Origin: Conus ventricosus
Lineage: Eukaryota > Mollusca > Gastropoda > Neogastropoda > Conidae
Assembly (NCBI GenBank): GCA_018398815.1
Contig: CM031603.1
Span: 6,109,593-6,173,592, forward strand
Direction of reading: 5' to 3'
DNA length: 64,000 bases
The notes under the pieces were generated by a model. The model did no database searches, was not told where the DNA came from, and worked only from the letters and a program-made list of their open reading frames with translations. Both the position numbers and the translations under genes were made by a program. Every line of letters begins with the position of its first letter. The first letter of the stretch is position 1. Positions 43,357-54,704 of this stretch are shown in pieces.

Positions 43357-43834
43357 ATCATGTATGTAACAATTTGTTTCATTTTTTAAGCATTTTGTTG
43401 AAATTTTTTTCTTTATAAACTTGCTAAGACTAAAATTGTGAGTGCTCAGCTTTGGGTACTCAGCAGTTGATGTGGTTTGATTTGCATTCCTAGCTTTGGG
43501 CTGAATTCCATGTCGTGTCAGTTGTCTGTGGTGTAGATGACGCGTCTGTTCATTGGTGACCTCCACTGTGAGTGGGATCAGCAGTCTATGCTCAGTGATG
43601 CTCTCCAAAGCCAGTCATTGAAGTGGAGTAGTGATGCAGTTGTTCATGTTCTCATCTGCCTCACTCCGTAAGTAGAGGTTGTTAAAGCACCTCAGACACT
43701 GTCCGTCTTTTACTGTTTCCGTGTGCATAGTGGTGGTTTGTTACCTGGGTGTGATTTGTGGGATGAGTGCAAAGAGCTCTTCTTTGTTTATGTTCTTCTG
43801 AAGATAATGATGATTGTGGTTGTATTCCATGCAG
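43013..43834 (+). other. DHX34 intron 6
   Basis: It includes a C-run (43,132-43,151), (CA)n at 43,288-43,355 and otherwise unrecognised sequence. Acceptor CATGCAG. Confidence 0.85.
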
Positions 43835-43901
43835 GTTTCCTTTCATTGAGCCGCCAGAGATGTCAAGCATTGAAAACTCTGTGAGGTTTTTGAAAGAACA
43901 G
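43835..43901 (+). CDS. DHX34: DHX34 exon 7, winged-helix region
   Basis: 67 nt. Joined to exon 6 it reads KFPFIEPPEMSSIENSVRFL then KEQ. The FPFIEPP block is strongly conserved in DEAH helicases after motif VI. Donor CAG|GTGTGT. Confidence 0.95.
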
Positions 43902-44101
43902 GTGTGTGGAAATGTCAGGCTCACTTCAGGCAGTCTTGCATCCATGAATGATCATGAATACATCGAAATGCACTTGTACACACATACATACGTACATGTG
44001 GCTACATTTAGTGTGCACGTTTGATACATTTTTTTCTTACTGTCTGTCCTTTGTCATTTCTGTTTCTCTCTCACATGTAATTGTCGGTGGTGTGTGTGTG
44101 T

Positions 44102-44174
<73 letters not shown>

Positions 44175-44394
44175 AGGGATCATATTTATGATTGTTATCC
44201 ATGTATGTGTGTGTAACAGATATCTCTCTGTTCAGTTGTCTTCATTATTTTATTCATGAAAAGTAAGAAGAAAAGTTGAATGAAAAAAGGAAACAAATTA
44301 ACTGACCAAAGATTAAAAAAAAAGGTAAACTGATATATTTTGTGATTCATGCTGATCACTACTGGGCTCTGTTTGATTCTCATGTTTTTTGCAG
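43902..44394 (+). other. DHX34 intron 7
   Basis: It contains (GT)n at 44,090-44,172. Acceptor TTTTTTGCAG. Confidence 0.85.
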
Positions 44395-44502
44395 GGTGCC
44401 TTGGCATCAGATGAGACGCTCACTCCCGTTGGCCAGATGTTGTCCATGCTTCCAGTGGACGTTGTGATTGGCAAGATGCTCATCATGGGATCCGTCTTTC
44501 AT
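44395..44502 (+). CDS. DHX34: DHX34 exon 8, HA2 region
   Basis: 108 nt: [36 protein letters not shown]. LTPxG...LPVDxxxGKML is the standard ratchet/winged-helix to HA2 block of DEAH helicases. Donor CAT|GTTAGT. Confidence 0.95.
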
Positions 44503-45236
44503 GTTAGTGGAGACTTGATCTGAACTGACTATGTGTGGCTCTAGTTCCTTCACTGTTCGGAATATGTTAAGGAAGTAACTCATCTTCAGTATAGTACCTA
44601 AGGTTTTTGGAAAGTGTGCAGGTTCTTTCAAAAGGTATGACTTGTTTTGCGTAGGCTTTGTGGACCAGAGTAGACATGGTGGTAGTGGTGAGGCTATAGT
44701 TTGTTTCCATAAGGAAAAAGAAAAAAAAGGAGGAACATTCAAATTTCAATACCGTTCCAGTTTTCTGTATTATGAGACCGAGCACATGATTAACGACCAG
44801 AAACTGGCTTTAGAGGAACCTAAATTTAGTCTGTCAGAGAAGAAGAATGACTGGTTGAGATAAATACTGGTCTTACATCACTGCCTTAAATCTGACTTTG
44901 TCTGCTGCCAAAAGATGATGTGAATTGAAACGAAACAGTACAATGTAAGTGAAGACCTTTTCGTCCACTTCTCTTTTTTTTTTCATATTTACTGTCTGCA
45001 CTCGCGCAAACGCACAATTTCCAACGCACACCCATGGAGACACACATGCACGCACGCACGCATGCACGACCGCACGCACGCATGCTTGCATACAAGTACA
45101 TTCACATACACACAAGCACAAACTTGCGTTCATACGTTCTCATATGTATACTCATAGATCCAACAACATGTATAACTCATGCATGATCACACAGTTTCTA
45201 TTTTTCAGTGGTTATTGTTTGTGTTCTCGGTGAAGT

Positions 45237-45430
45237 CTGTTCACATACTGTTTTCCTTGTTGTTGGTAAGAGGTGTCTGAAAGTCTGTTCACATACTGTT
45301 TTCCTTGTTGTTGGTAAGAGGTGTCTGAAAGTCTGTTCACATACTGTTTTCCTTGTTGTTGGTAAGAGGTGTCTGAAAGTCTGTTCACATACTGTTTTCC
45401 TTGTTGTTCGTAAGAGGTGTCTGATGCCTG
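45237..45430. repeat. 48-bp minisatellite, 4 copies
   Basis: Unit TGTTCACATACTGTTTTCCT, then TGTTGTTGGTAAGAGGTGTC, then TGAAAGTC. The copies are almost identical, so expansion is recent. Because 48 is a multiple of three, both strands stay open, but no gene is implied. Confidence 0.95.
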
Positions 45431-45439
45431 AACGCAAAG

Positions 45440-46735
45440 TGTGATGAATGTACAGGTTATATGTGTACACACAAAGTCTGTTAGATGTTCAGGTGATATA
45501 TGTACACACAAAGTATGTTAGATGTTCACATGATATGTACACATTCAAAGTGTGTGAAATGTTTACATGATATGTATACACTCAAAGTGTGTGGAATGTT
45601 CACATGATACGTATACACTCAAAGTGTGTGGAATGTTCTCGTGATATGTGTACTCACACAGTATGCTAACAGTTCAGGTGATATGTTTATATACACACAC
45701 AGTATATTGAATGGTGATAAGAATACAAATTATGTCGACTGCTCAGGTGAAACATATATGCACAAAGTATGTTGAATTCACAGATGACATGTATACACAC
45801 AAAGTATGTTGATTGTTCAGGTGGTGTGTATAATCACGCAGTATGTTGAATGTTCAGGTGGTGTGTATAATCACACAGTATGTTGATTGTTCAGGTGGTG
45901 TGTATAAACGCACAGTATGTTGAATGTTCAGGTGGTATGTATAAACGCACAGTATGTTGAATGTTCAGGTGGTGTGTATAAACGCACAGTATGTTGAATG
46001 TTCAGGTGGTGTGTATAAACGCACAGTATGTTGAATGTTCAGGTGGTATGTATAAACGCACAGTATGTTGAATGTTCAGGTGGTATGTATAAACGCACAG
46101 TATGTTGAATGTTCAGGTGGTATGTATAAACGCACAGTATGTTGAATGTTCAGGTGGTATGTATAAATGCACAGTATGTTGAATGTTCAGGTGGTGTGTA
46201 TAAACGCACAGTATGTTGAATGTTCAGGTGGTATGTATAAATGCACAGTATGTTGAATGTTCAGGTGGTGTGTATAAACGCACAGTATGTTGAATGTTCA
46301 GGTGGTGTGTATAAACGCACAGTATGTTGAATGTTCAGGTGGTGTGTATAATCACACAGTATGTTGAATGTTCATGTGGTGTGTATAAACGCACAGTATG
46401 TTGAATGTTCAGATGGTATGTATAATCACACAGTATGTTGAATGTTCAGGTGGTGTGTATAATCACGCACAGTATGTTGAATGTTCAGGTGGTGTGTATA
46501 ATCAAGCAGTATGTTGAATGTTCAGGTGGTGTGTATAATCACGCAGTATGTTGAATGTTCATGTGGTGTGTATAATCACGCAGTATGTTGAATGTTCAGG
46601 TGGTGTGTATTATCAAGCAGTATGTTGAACGTTCATGTGGTGTGTATAATCACGCAGTATATTGAATGTTCAGGTGGTATGTAGTCACACAGTGTGTTGA
46701 ATGTTCAGGTGGTATGTAGAGTCACAGTGTGTTTT
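45440..46735. repeat. 37-bp minisatellite, ~34 copies
   Basis: Unit GTTCAGGTGGTGTGTATAAA then CGCACAGTATGTTGAAT. It is regular in the centre (about 45,900-46,400) and degenerate at the left edge. It reaches to within ~10 bases of exon 9. Confidence 0.95.
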
Positions 46736-46743
46736 GTGCTCAG

Positions 46744-46830
46744 ATGGTGGATCCGGTGCTCTCCATTGCAGCCGCCATGAGTGTGCAGTCCCCGTTTACA
46801 GGCAAGGCTCACATCGACCACGACGCCATC
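46744..46830 (+). CDS. DHX34: DHX34 exon 9, HA2 region
   Basis: 87 nt: MVDPVLSIAAAMSVQSPFTG, KAHIDHDAI. It matches the conserved VLTIAAxLSVQSPF block. Donor ATC|GTAAGC. Confidence 0.95.
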
Positions 46831-47640
46831 GTAAGCCCCTTTTCGACACTATGCTGACCCACTGATCTAGCTACCATTCAAAAGGGTTGCTAAAATTGTA
46901 GCAGTTTGCCATCCTTGATCTCTCTTTGACACCATGCAAACCCATAGACCTAGCTTGCATGATTAAATGCTCCCATGATGTGGTTACTTTACCATCATGA
47001 GTCTTTCTCTTGACTCCATGCAAACCTAGATGCTTAGCTGGCATAAAAAAGTGTTCCCATTATCCATGCAGTGGTTAAGAGAGAACAGTTCTCAGTGTCT
47101 CTCAGGGCAAGTGATAGGTAAGCTGCGGTCATTTCCCCTCCTTCATGTCTTCATTTGCCCTGTCCCTAAAGAACAACAGATGCTATTTTCCTGCTATGCA
47201 GATTGGTGAAGAGTGTTCAAGTAACTGTATATATCTTTCGAACACATTTGATTTAGAGCGCATGCTTTTACCATTGTGCTCTCCCATTTAATTAAATGAT
47301 GCCTAGGTACAGTGCTTATTTGATGGTGATAGGTGGAGTTGATTTTTGAAATATTTAGCTCCTTTGAACTGATAAAATGTTTCTGTGTATAAAGTATTAG
47401 TATTTGTGAGTGTTTACGTATATATGTGTATGCTATATATGTGTATGGAAACATGTGCACACATATAATATGCACTGGAGATTAACTTCCGTTTGTATGA
47501 CATCCAGTTCAAGTAGGAAGATGAAATGGTTCCCAAAATGGTTCCCGTAGGTTGCTGTCTGTGGTGTGTAAATGACCATTCCTTTAATTCTCATTATGCC
47601 AGAGACAACAAACAGCATTGTGGTACTTTAATGATTTCAG
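46831..47640 (+). other. DHX34 intron 9
   Basis: Unique AT-rich sequence without recognised repeats, the cleanest intron in the gene. Acceptor TGATTTCAG. Confidence 0.85.
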
Positions 47641-47715
47641 GCAGCACGCAAGTCACTGGAGTCGGAGCATGGAGATCCCTTGACCCTATTGAACGCCTTT
47701 GATGAATGGATTCAG
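47641..47715 (+). CDS. DHX34: DHX34 exon 10
   Basis: 75 nt: AARKSLESEHGDPLTLLNAF, DEWIQ. It matches the HGDPxTLxNxFxxW block of the HA2 domain. Donor CAG|GTCGGT. Confidence 0.95.
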
Positions 47716-47744
47716 GTCGGTGAATCCTGAGTCCTGGTAGAATG

Positions 47745-48055
47745 TGTTTTATCAGCTAGGGCCGTGTTGTGTTGCGTTTGACTGTGTGATGGGTCATTTT
47801 GGACTGTCTTTTATCAGCCGGACTGTGTTTTCTCAGCCTTGACTGTGTTTTATCACCTTTGACTGTGTTTTATCACCTTTGACTGTGTTTTATCACTTTT
47901 GACTGTGTTTTTTCAGTTTCGACTGTGTTTATAACCTTTATAACCATTGTGTTTTATCACCTTTGACTGTGTTTTATCACCTTTGACTGTGTTTTATCAC
48001 CTTTGATTGTGTTTTATTACCTTTGACTGTGTTTTATCACCTTTGACTGTGTTTT
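47745..48055. repeat. 20-bp minisatellite, left part
   Basis: Unit CTTTGACTGTGTTTTATCAC, about 14 copies, diverged at the edges. It continues at 51,461 after the transposon. Confidence 0.92.
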
Positions 48056-48263
48056 CAGGGATGAAAACTCCTCCGCCGTTTCCGCTGTCTCCGCCGTTAT
48101 TTTTTCGCATCTCCGCCGAAAGAAAAAGTCTCCGCCGAAGAATTATTCGAAGAGTGAAGCTCAGAAACGATCTCAACTTGTCTGCACAGCGAATTTCTTC
48201 TCTGTCGGTAATGTTCTCAAACGGCGTAGTTCTCATTCTGCTTCCTTCCAGTAATATTTCTCA

Positions 48264-48612
48264 TCATGGCGTCGATTCACAGCGAGAGTTTGCCGCCAGT
48301 GAGTGCAAACAAAACGGAAAAAAAAAGGAGAAAGACGTATGTGAACCACTAGAAGACCGAGTGGCAGCACAAGGAGGTGTGTGACCGCAGAGTCGCGGAT
48401 GTAATAAGAAAACATGACAAAGACGGCGAATTTGAAGTGTTTTGCGAGCCTTGCCAAAAACGTGTCTACTTTGGTAGTCGTGGCTTTGTGGCAATCAGAG
48501 ATCACATCGAGCGTCCCAGTCACCAACAGAAAATGTGTGTGTTTCCCACACCATTACAGGATGTTTTCAGATCATTGGGTATGCAACAATCTACGTTTAA
48601 TTTCCAAAGATA
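48264..48612 (+). pseudogene. N-terminal zinc-finger part of a hAT-like transposase
   Basis: It starts near MASIHSESLPPVSANKTEKK and, after a frameshift near 48,350, reads RVADVIRKHDKDGEFEVFC, then CEPCQKRVYFGSRGFVAIRD and HIERPSHQQK. The Cys-x2-Cys...His-x5-His pattern is a BED/C2H2-like DNA-binding finger. The catalytic part is absent, so this is a deletion derivative. Confidence 0.6.
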
Positions 48613-48735
48613 GTTTGACTCCTACTCTGATTTTTCTACAAGTTCCATTTCCATGATAGTTTGATTCTAACTCTGATTTACTTAATAGTACTTTGAAGTC
48701 CTTTTCTTTTACAAAAAAATGATAAACACTCAAGC

Positions 48736-48760
48736 TTTCGGGTCTTAGACCCTTCATCAG
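48736..48760 (-). ncRNA. Hammerhead-ribozyme-like core
   Basis: The minus strand reads CTGATGA, then A-GGGTC-TAA-GACCC (a perfect 5-bp stem with a 3-base loop), then GAAA, then GCTTGAGTGTT. CTGATGA-stem-GAAA is the conserved core of hammerhead ribozymes, which are known in the terminal repeats of Penelope-like elements with very short stem III. Here stem III would be only 1-2 bp and stem I is not evident. The right arm copy near 50,963 is degraded (CTGACGA, CAAAA). Confidence 0.4.
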
Positions 48761-49073
48761 GAAACACTAAACAGTAATCACAAGGGAAAAACAGGATAAC
48801 AAAACAACGGAGGAAAAAACAACAACTTCGAACCCACTGGAGAGATGAGGAATTGAGTACTTCCACTCGTAGAGTCTTCAAAGCAAGGGAAAAAACGTCA
48901 AAGTGACAAAAAGAATATAAAAGAACAAATGACATCAAAATAAACTGATGTCACAACAGTATTGTGTAACACTTTTTCCCTGGTTTGCAAACGTTTGCTA
49001 CATTTGTTTGGTGTCTGCTAACATCCCCCCTATGAAATCCTTTTCCACCAGCCCACTCCCCCCACTACATATA

Positions 49074-50612
49074 CTGACTTCCATAAAAAACGCGAAAGCA
49101 AAACAAGCTGAAGGTTAGGTGCGAATTTTATTGGTCACAATTGTACAGAGTGGAAGCGAGAATTCAACGTGATTTGATTCATTACACCGGTAATGTGTGA
49201 AAATGTCATCAGCAATATGTCTTTGTGTGGAAAATCCAAGGTCACGTGACAAACCAGCTTGAAGTCCTAATACCGTGTGTGGCCACCATTTGCATGGACA
49301 ACTGCTTGACACCTGCGGCTCATTGAGTGGAGCAGGTGGTTGATGCGTCCCCTTGGCACACCAGCCCACACATGGACGATGGCCTGGTGAAGTTGAGCCG
49401 CTGTTGCTGGTTGTGGACGCAGGAGGTCCAACCGTCTGCCAAGTTCATCCCAAAAATGTTCTATTGGGTTTAAATCGGGACTGAGGGCTGGCCAGGGCAG
49501 CACATTGACGTTGTTATGCTGAAGAAATTGCTGGGTGGCCCTGGCTGTGTGTAGTCTTGCATTGTCCTGTTGGAATGTCCAGTTTGGGTGTTGCGCAAAA
49601 AAAGGAACGACATGGGGTCTGAGCACCTGGTGGATGTAGCGCTGTGCATTGACACCCTGTCCACGACCAGGACCAATGTTCTGAAAGATGACTGGTCCTA
49701 TGGCGTGGTTAATGCCAATTGCGCCCCATATCATAACGTTCGGGCCTCCCCAGGGGTTCCGCTCTACCACACAGGAGTCAGCATAGCGTTCACCAGGTCG
49801 ACGCCATATTCTGACACGACCGTCAGCCATGTCAATACAAAAACGGCTCTCATCTGAAAACAGTATGCGTCCCCACTGCTGCCTGCGCCAGTTGATTCGG
49901 GCTTGTGCCCACTGCAGCCTGTCCTGCCGGTGTCTTGGTGTCAGTACCGGACCTCTGTGAGGACGCCTACATGCCAGCCCGTTCTCCTGAAGACGCCGCC
50001 GCACAGTGTTGAGGCTGATTCGTTGCTGGAGATTCCCAGGCACCTGTCGAGCAGTGTTAGCGGCTGTTTGCCGCCTGTCCCGCAGATGGGTTCGAACAAA
50101 ATGGCGATCCTCTCTTGGTGTGGTGACCCGAGGACGGCCTGGCCGGTGACGATCATCAGTGGTACCAGTGACTCGCATGCGGTGCTGCAGACGATAGATG
50201 GTTGAGATGTAGACGTTAAAGATGTTGGCGACCTGCCTGGCATCCACACCAGCCTCCAGATGGCCTAGGGCACGATTGCGTTCCTCTGCTCGTAGTCTTG
50301 GCATCTCTGTAGCGCTCAGACGGCAAGTCGTTATCTGAACCTTGTAGCGCGGCTTTATAAAGGCTGCATGCCTGCGTACTTGTCGCTGGTTAACTTTGCT
50401 CAGCATGGTGTGCACGTGCCTCACATGCAGCAACCAGTTTGCCATTTTTGTTGACCCTCCAATGCCGGGAATGATGTGTTGCTCACACAATTTTTTCACT
50501 GCACGTGAGTCTTGGACCCAAACAACTTGCCACAATGGTTCAATATTGTATATTCACCCCTTTTCACCCGAAAAATAGCCTTTCAATTTTTCGCGTTTTT
50601 TATGGAAGTCAG
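49074..50612 (-). mobile_element. Tc1-like DNA transposon, apparently intact
   Basis: Terminal inverted repeats CTGACTTCCATAAAAAACGC followed by GAAA on both ends. TA dinucleotides flank it (49,072-49,073 and 50,613-50,614). It is 1,539 bp long with one uninterrupted transposase gene. Confidence 0.95.
49267..50304 (-). CDS. Tc1/mariner transposase (DD34E)
   Basis: The start at 50,304 (MPRLRAEERNRALGHLEAG) gives 345 residues, the usual Tc1 length; the frame is open further upstream, but that part is non-conserved. The N-terminal paired-like helix-turn-helix (VDARQVANIFNVYISTIYRL) is followed by a GRPR hook (HRPGRPRVTT) and a second HTH. The catalytic triad is Asp in ILFSDESRF, Asp in TFQQDNARLHTA and Glu in LNPIEHFWDEL, with 34 residues between the last two. 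The enzyme excises and reinserts the element at TA sites in the nucleus. No stop or frameshift is seen, in contrast to every other mobile gene in the window. Confidence 0.95.
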   Translation of the reverse strand: MPRLRAEERNRALGHLEAGVDARQVANIFNVYISTIYRLQHRMRVTGTTDDRHRPGRPRVTTPREDRHFVRTHLRDRRQTAANTARQVPGNLQQRISLNTVRRRLQENGLACRRPHRGPVLTPRHRQDRLQWAQARINWRRQQWGRILFSDESRFCIDMADGRVRIWRRPGERYADSCVVERNPWGGPNVMIWGAIGINHAIGPVIFQNIGPGRGQGVNAQRYIHQVLRPHVVPFFAQHPNWTFQQDNARLHTARATQQFLQHNNVNVLPWPALSPDLNPIEHFWDELGRRLDLLRPQPATAAQLHQAIVHVWAGVPRGRINHLLHSMSRRCQAVVHANGGHTRY

Positions 50613-50629
50613 TATATATACTTCCTCTA

Positions 50630-50714
50630 CTCCTCCTCCTCCTCCCCCAACCTCCACCCTCACCCCACAACACACATACCCCACACACTTCGCCTCCTCC
50701 CCCCACCCCCATCC

Positions 50715-50787
<73 letters not shown>

Positions 50788-50830
50788 GCACCCCCCCCCC
50801 CCCCACACACACACACACACACACACACAA
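50630..50830. repeat. C-rich and (CA)n DNA beside Tc1
   Basis: CTCCTCCTCCTCC and CCCCACCC-rich sequence, then (CA)n at 50,721-50,786, a C-run and (CA)n again. Confidence 0.9.
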
Positions 50831-51460
50831 ACTTGTCAAGGGGTGGGGTGGGGATATGATTAGTTGTAAGGGGGAAGTATTGGGGGGGGGGTGTACTGTT
50901 GTGACATCAGTTTGTTTTGATGTCATTTGTTCTTTTATGTTCTTTTTTGTGTTTTGTGTTTACTGACGAAGGGTCTAAGGCCCAAAAGCTTGAGTGTTGT
51001 TTTTTTTTTTAAAGGACTTCAAAGTAATCATTTTTCATATTGTGTTTATTGAAGTCGAGCAGTCGTTTTCATACATCTGATTTACTTAGTTTGATTTCCC
51101 ACTCTGATTTACTTATTTCTTTATGTCCTGAAAGCACTGTGTGTCAAATTTTCTTTAGCTGCAGTTCTGATGATTCATCATACTAAATGTTTGCTTTGTC
51201 TCAATTGACATAGTTTCTTTCCACATCAGTCTCAGTCTTCATGGTGTTGAAAGCTGTTCTATAGAATGAGTTGTTTAGAAGCAAGAAAGTGATTTCTAAA
51301 GATTTTTATGCCATATTTAATACAAAATATGCTTCAGCTTCAGGGGGCGCCGCCCCTGACCCCCGCCGGGCTGTTGCCCATGTACCCCACTAGGGGCCCG
51401 TGGTGAACCCCAGATCCCGCAAATCTCCTCTTTTATTTTTAAAAACTGTTTTCATCCCTG

Positions 51461-51660
51461 GTTTTATCACCTTTGACTGTGTTTTATCACCTTTGACTGT
51501 GTTTTATCACCTTTGTGTTTCATCAGCTGGACTGTGTTGTATCAGCTTTGACTGTGTTGTGTCACGTTTGATTGTATTTTGTCAGGTTTGTGTTTTGAGA
51601 TTTGACTGTGCTTTGTCAGGTGTGACTGGGTTTTGTCATGTATGACTGTGTTGTGATAGG
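51461..51660. repeat. 20-bp minisatellite, right part
   Basis: It continues the CTTTGACTGTGTTTTATCAC array interrupted at 48,055 and becomes increasingly degenerate (TTTGACTGTGTTGTGTCACG). From 51,660 to 52,150 only scattered TTTTGTCAGGTTTGA words remain, bridging to the 18-bp array. Confidence 0.88.
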
Positions 51661-52149
51661 TTTGCCTCTGGTCTGTCTGTCTTAACTCTTTTGTCAAGTT
51701 TCATTGAGTTTCATCAAATTTGACTCTTATGTTAGGTGTGTGTTTTATCAGTTTTCTGTTTTGCCAGGTTTGACTGTTTTTTTTTTGTTTTTTGTTTTGT
51801 TGTTTTTTTCCATTTTCCAAGTGTGCATTTTGTCGGGTTTGATTGAGTTTTGTCAGAGTACACTTTTTTTTTTCAAGGTTTAACTGTTTCGTCAGATTTG
51901 CCTGTGCTTGTTAGGTTTATATGTCTTTGGTCACATTTCAGTGTGTTTTGTCAGAATTGATGGAGTTGGCTGGATTTGTTCAGTTTGACCATGTTTTGTC
52001 AGATTTTACTGTCATGTCAGGTTTAGCTATGTTTAGTCAAGTTTGTATGTGTTTTGTCAGATTTTATTGAGTTTTGTCAAATTCATGTGTGTTTTGTCAG
52101 GTTTGACTGTGTTTTGTCAGTTTGTGTTTTGTCAAATTTTTACAAGTTT

Positions 52150-52570
52150 GACTATGTTTTGTCAGGACTGATGGTTTTGTCAGGTTTGACGGTTTTGTCA
52201 AGTTTGAAGGTTTTGTCAGGTTTGACAGTTTTGTCAGGTTTGACGGTTTTGTCAGGTTTGAAGGTTTTGTCAGGTTTGAACGTTTTGTCCGGTTTGACGG
52301 TTTTGTCAGGTTTGATGGTTTTGTCAGGTTTGAAGGTTTTGTCAGGTTTGACAGTTTTGTCAGGTTTGAAGGTTTTTATCCGGTTTGACAGTTTTGTCAG
52401 GTTTGAAGGTTTTGTCAGGTTTGACAGTTTTGTCAGGTTTGAAGGTTTTGTCAGGTTTGACAGTTTTGTCAGGTTTGACGGTTTTGTCAGGTTTTACAGT
52501 TTTGTCAGGTTTGAAGGTTTTGTCAGGTTTGATGGTTTTGTCAGGTTTGACAGTTTTGTCAGGTTGAAAG
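52150..52570. repeat. 18-bp minisatellite
   Basis: Unit TTTTGTCAGGTTTGAMRG, about 23 copies. The variable third-from-last bases (GACAG, GACGG, GAAGG, GATGG) are the only changes. Both strands stay open because 18 is a multiple of three. No protein is implied. Confidence 0.93.
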
Positions 52571-52604
52571 AAGTGAGCTTGGAACAGCACAGCTGCAGGT
52601 GACA

Positions 52605-53346
52605 TGCCAGGCATTGGTGAGGTTTGAACAGCTGACCTGCTGTGAATAGCACCCTAGGCATTGGTGAGGTTTGAACAGCTGACCTGCTGTGAATAGCACC
52701 CTAGGCATTGGTGAGGTCTGAACAGCTGACCTGTGAACAGCACCCTAGGTATTGGTGAGGTCTGAACAGCTGACCTGTGAATAGCACCCTAGGTATTGGT
52801 GAGGTTTGAACAGCTGACCTGCTGTAAATAGCACCCTAGGTATTGGTAAGGTTTGAACAGCTGACCTGCTGTGAACAGCACCCTAGGTATTGGTGAGGTT
52901 TGAACAGCTGACCTGCTGTGAATAGCACCCTAGGTATTGGTGAGGTTTGAACAGCTGACCTGCTGTGAACAGCACCCTAGGTATTGGTGAGGTTTGAACA
53001 GCTGACCTGCTGTGAATAGCACCCTAGGTATTGGTGAGGTCTGAACAGCTGACCTGCTGTGAACAGCACCCCAGGCATTGTTGAGGTCTGAACAGCTGAC
53101 CTGCTGTGAACAGCACCCTAGGTATTGGTGAGGTCTGAACAGCTGACCTGCTGTGAACAGCACCCTAGGTATTGGTGAGGTCTGAACAGCTGACCTGTGA
53201 ACAGCACCCCAGGCATTGGTGAGGTTTGAACAGCTGACCTGCTGTGAACAGCACCCTAGGTATTGGTGAGGTCTGAACAGCTGACCTGCTGTGAACAGCA
53301 CCCCAGGCATTGGTGAGGTTTGAACAGCTGACCTGCTGTGAACAGC
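52605..53346. repeat. 47-bp minisatellite, left part
   Basis: Unit AACAGCACCCTAGGTATTGG, then TGAGGTCTGAACAGCTGACC, then TGCTGTG. Some units lack 5 bases (GACCTGTGAA). About 16 copies. Confidence 0.94.
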
Positions 53347-54310
<964 letters not shown>

Positions 54311-54668
54311 TGCTGTGAACAGCACCCTAGGTATTGGTGAGGTTTGAACAGCTAACCTGCTGTGAACAGCACCCTAGGTATTGGTGAGGTCTGAACAGCT
54401 GACCTGTGAATAGCACCCTAGGCATTGGTGAGGTCTGAACAGCTGACCTGCTGTGAACAGCACCCTAGGCATTGGTGAGGTCTGAACAGCTGACCTGCTG
54501 TGAACAGCACCCTAGGTATTGGTGAGGTCTGAACAGCTGACCTGCTGTGAACAGCACCCTAGGCATTGGTGAGGTCTGAACAGCTGACCTGCTGTGAACA
54601 GCACCCTAGGTATTGGTGAGGTCTGAACAGCTGACCTGCTGTGAACAGCACCCTAGGTATTGGTGAGG
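54311..54668. repeat. 47-bp minisatellite, right part
   Basis: Continues the 52,605 array with about 8 more units. Confidence 0.94.
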
Positions 54669-54704
54669 TTTGAAGAATGGTTCTTGATCATTGCTCTTGA
54701 TGTG

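Larger units (their letters stand above)
44503..46743 (+). other. DHX34 intron 8
   Basis: 44,503-45,230 is mostly unrecognised sequence with CACGCACGCA-rich DNA near 45,050. A 48-bp array (45,237-45,430) and a long 37-bp array (45,440-46,735) fill the rest. Acceptor TGCTCAG. Confidence 0.85.
48690..51025. mobile_element. Foldback element with inverted arms
   Basis: The left arm (48,690-48,961) and the right arm (50,894-51,025) are inverted copies. ACTTTGAAGTCCTTT, ACACTCAAGCTTT, CTTAGACCCTTC, AAAGAACAAATGACATCAAA and CTGATGTCACAACAGTA are all found reversed on the right. The left arm has ~140 bp extra. The interior is almost only the Tc1 element plus C-rich and (CA)n DNA. It may derive from a Penelope-like element (see the hammerhead-like core). 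Confidence 0.75.
48056..51460 (+). mobile_element. hAT-like element shell with nested insertions
   Basis: Perfect inverted ends CAGGGATGAAAAC (48,056) and GTTTTCATCCCTG (to 51,460), flanked by GTTTT on both sides (48,051-48,055 and 51,461-51,465). A CAGGG start suits hAT elements, and some hAT lineages make 5-bp duplications. Because the target is a tandem repeat, the duplication length is not certain. Only the N-terminus of a transposase remains inside. The right interior has CGCCGCCCCTGACCCCCGCC. Confidence 0.8.

Noticed and set aside
45237..45430. Protein-coding repeat gene on either strand
   Set aside because: The open frames come from a 48-bp tandem repeat (a multiple of three) inside a DHX34 intron; there is no conserved domain.
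45440..46735. CRISPR-like 37-bp repeats
   Set aside because: There is no spacer sequence between units and no cas genes; the host is a eukaryote.
49570..50205. Plus-strand ORFs within Tc1
   Set aside because: They are antisense to the conserved transposase.
52150..52570. Repetitive protein of VLSGLT/VLSGLK units
   Set aside because: It is an 18-bp minisatellite open on both strands, with no start context and no splice support.
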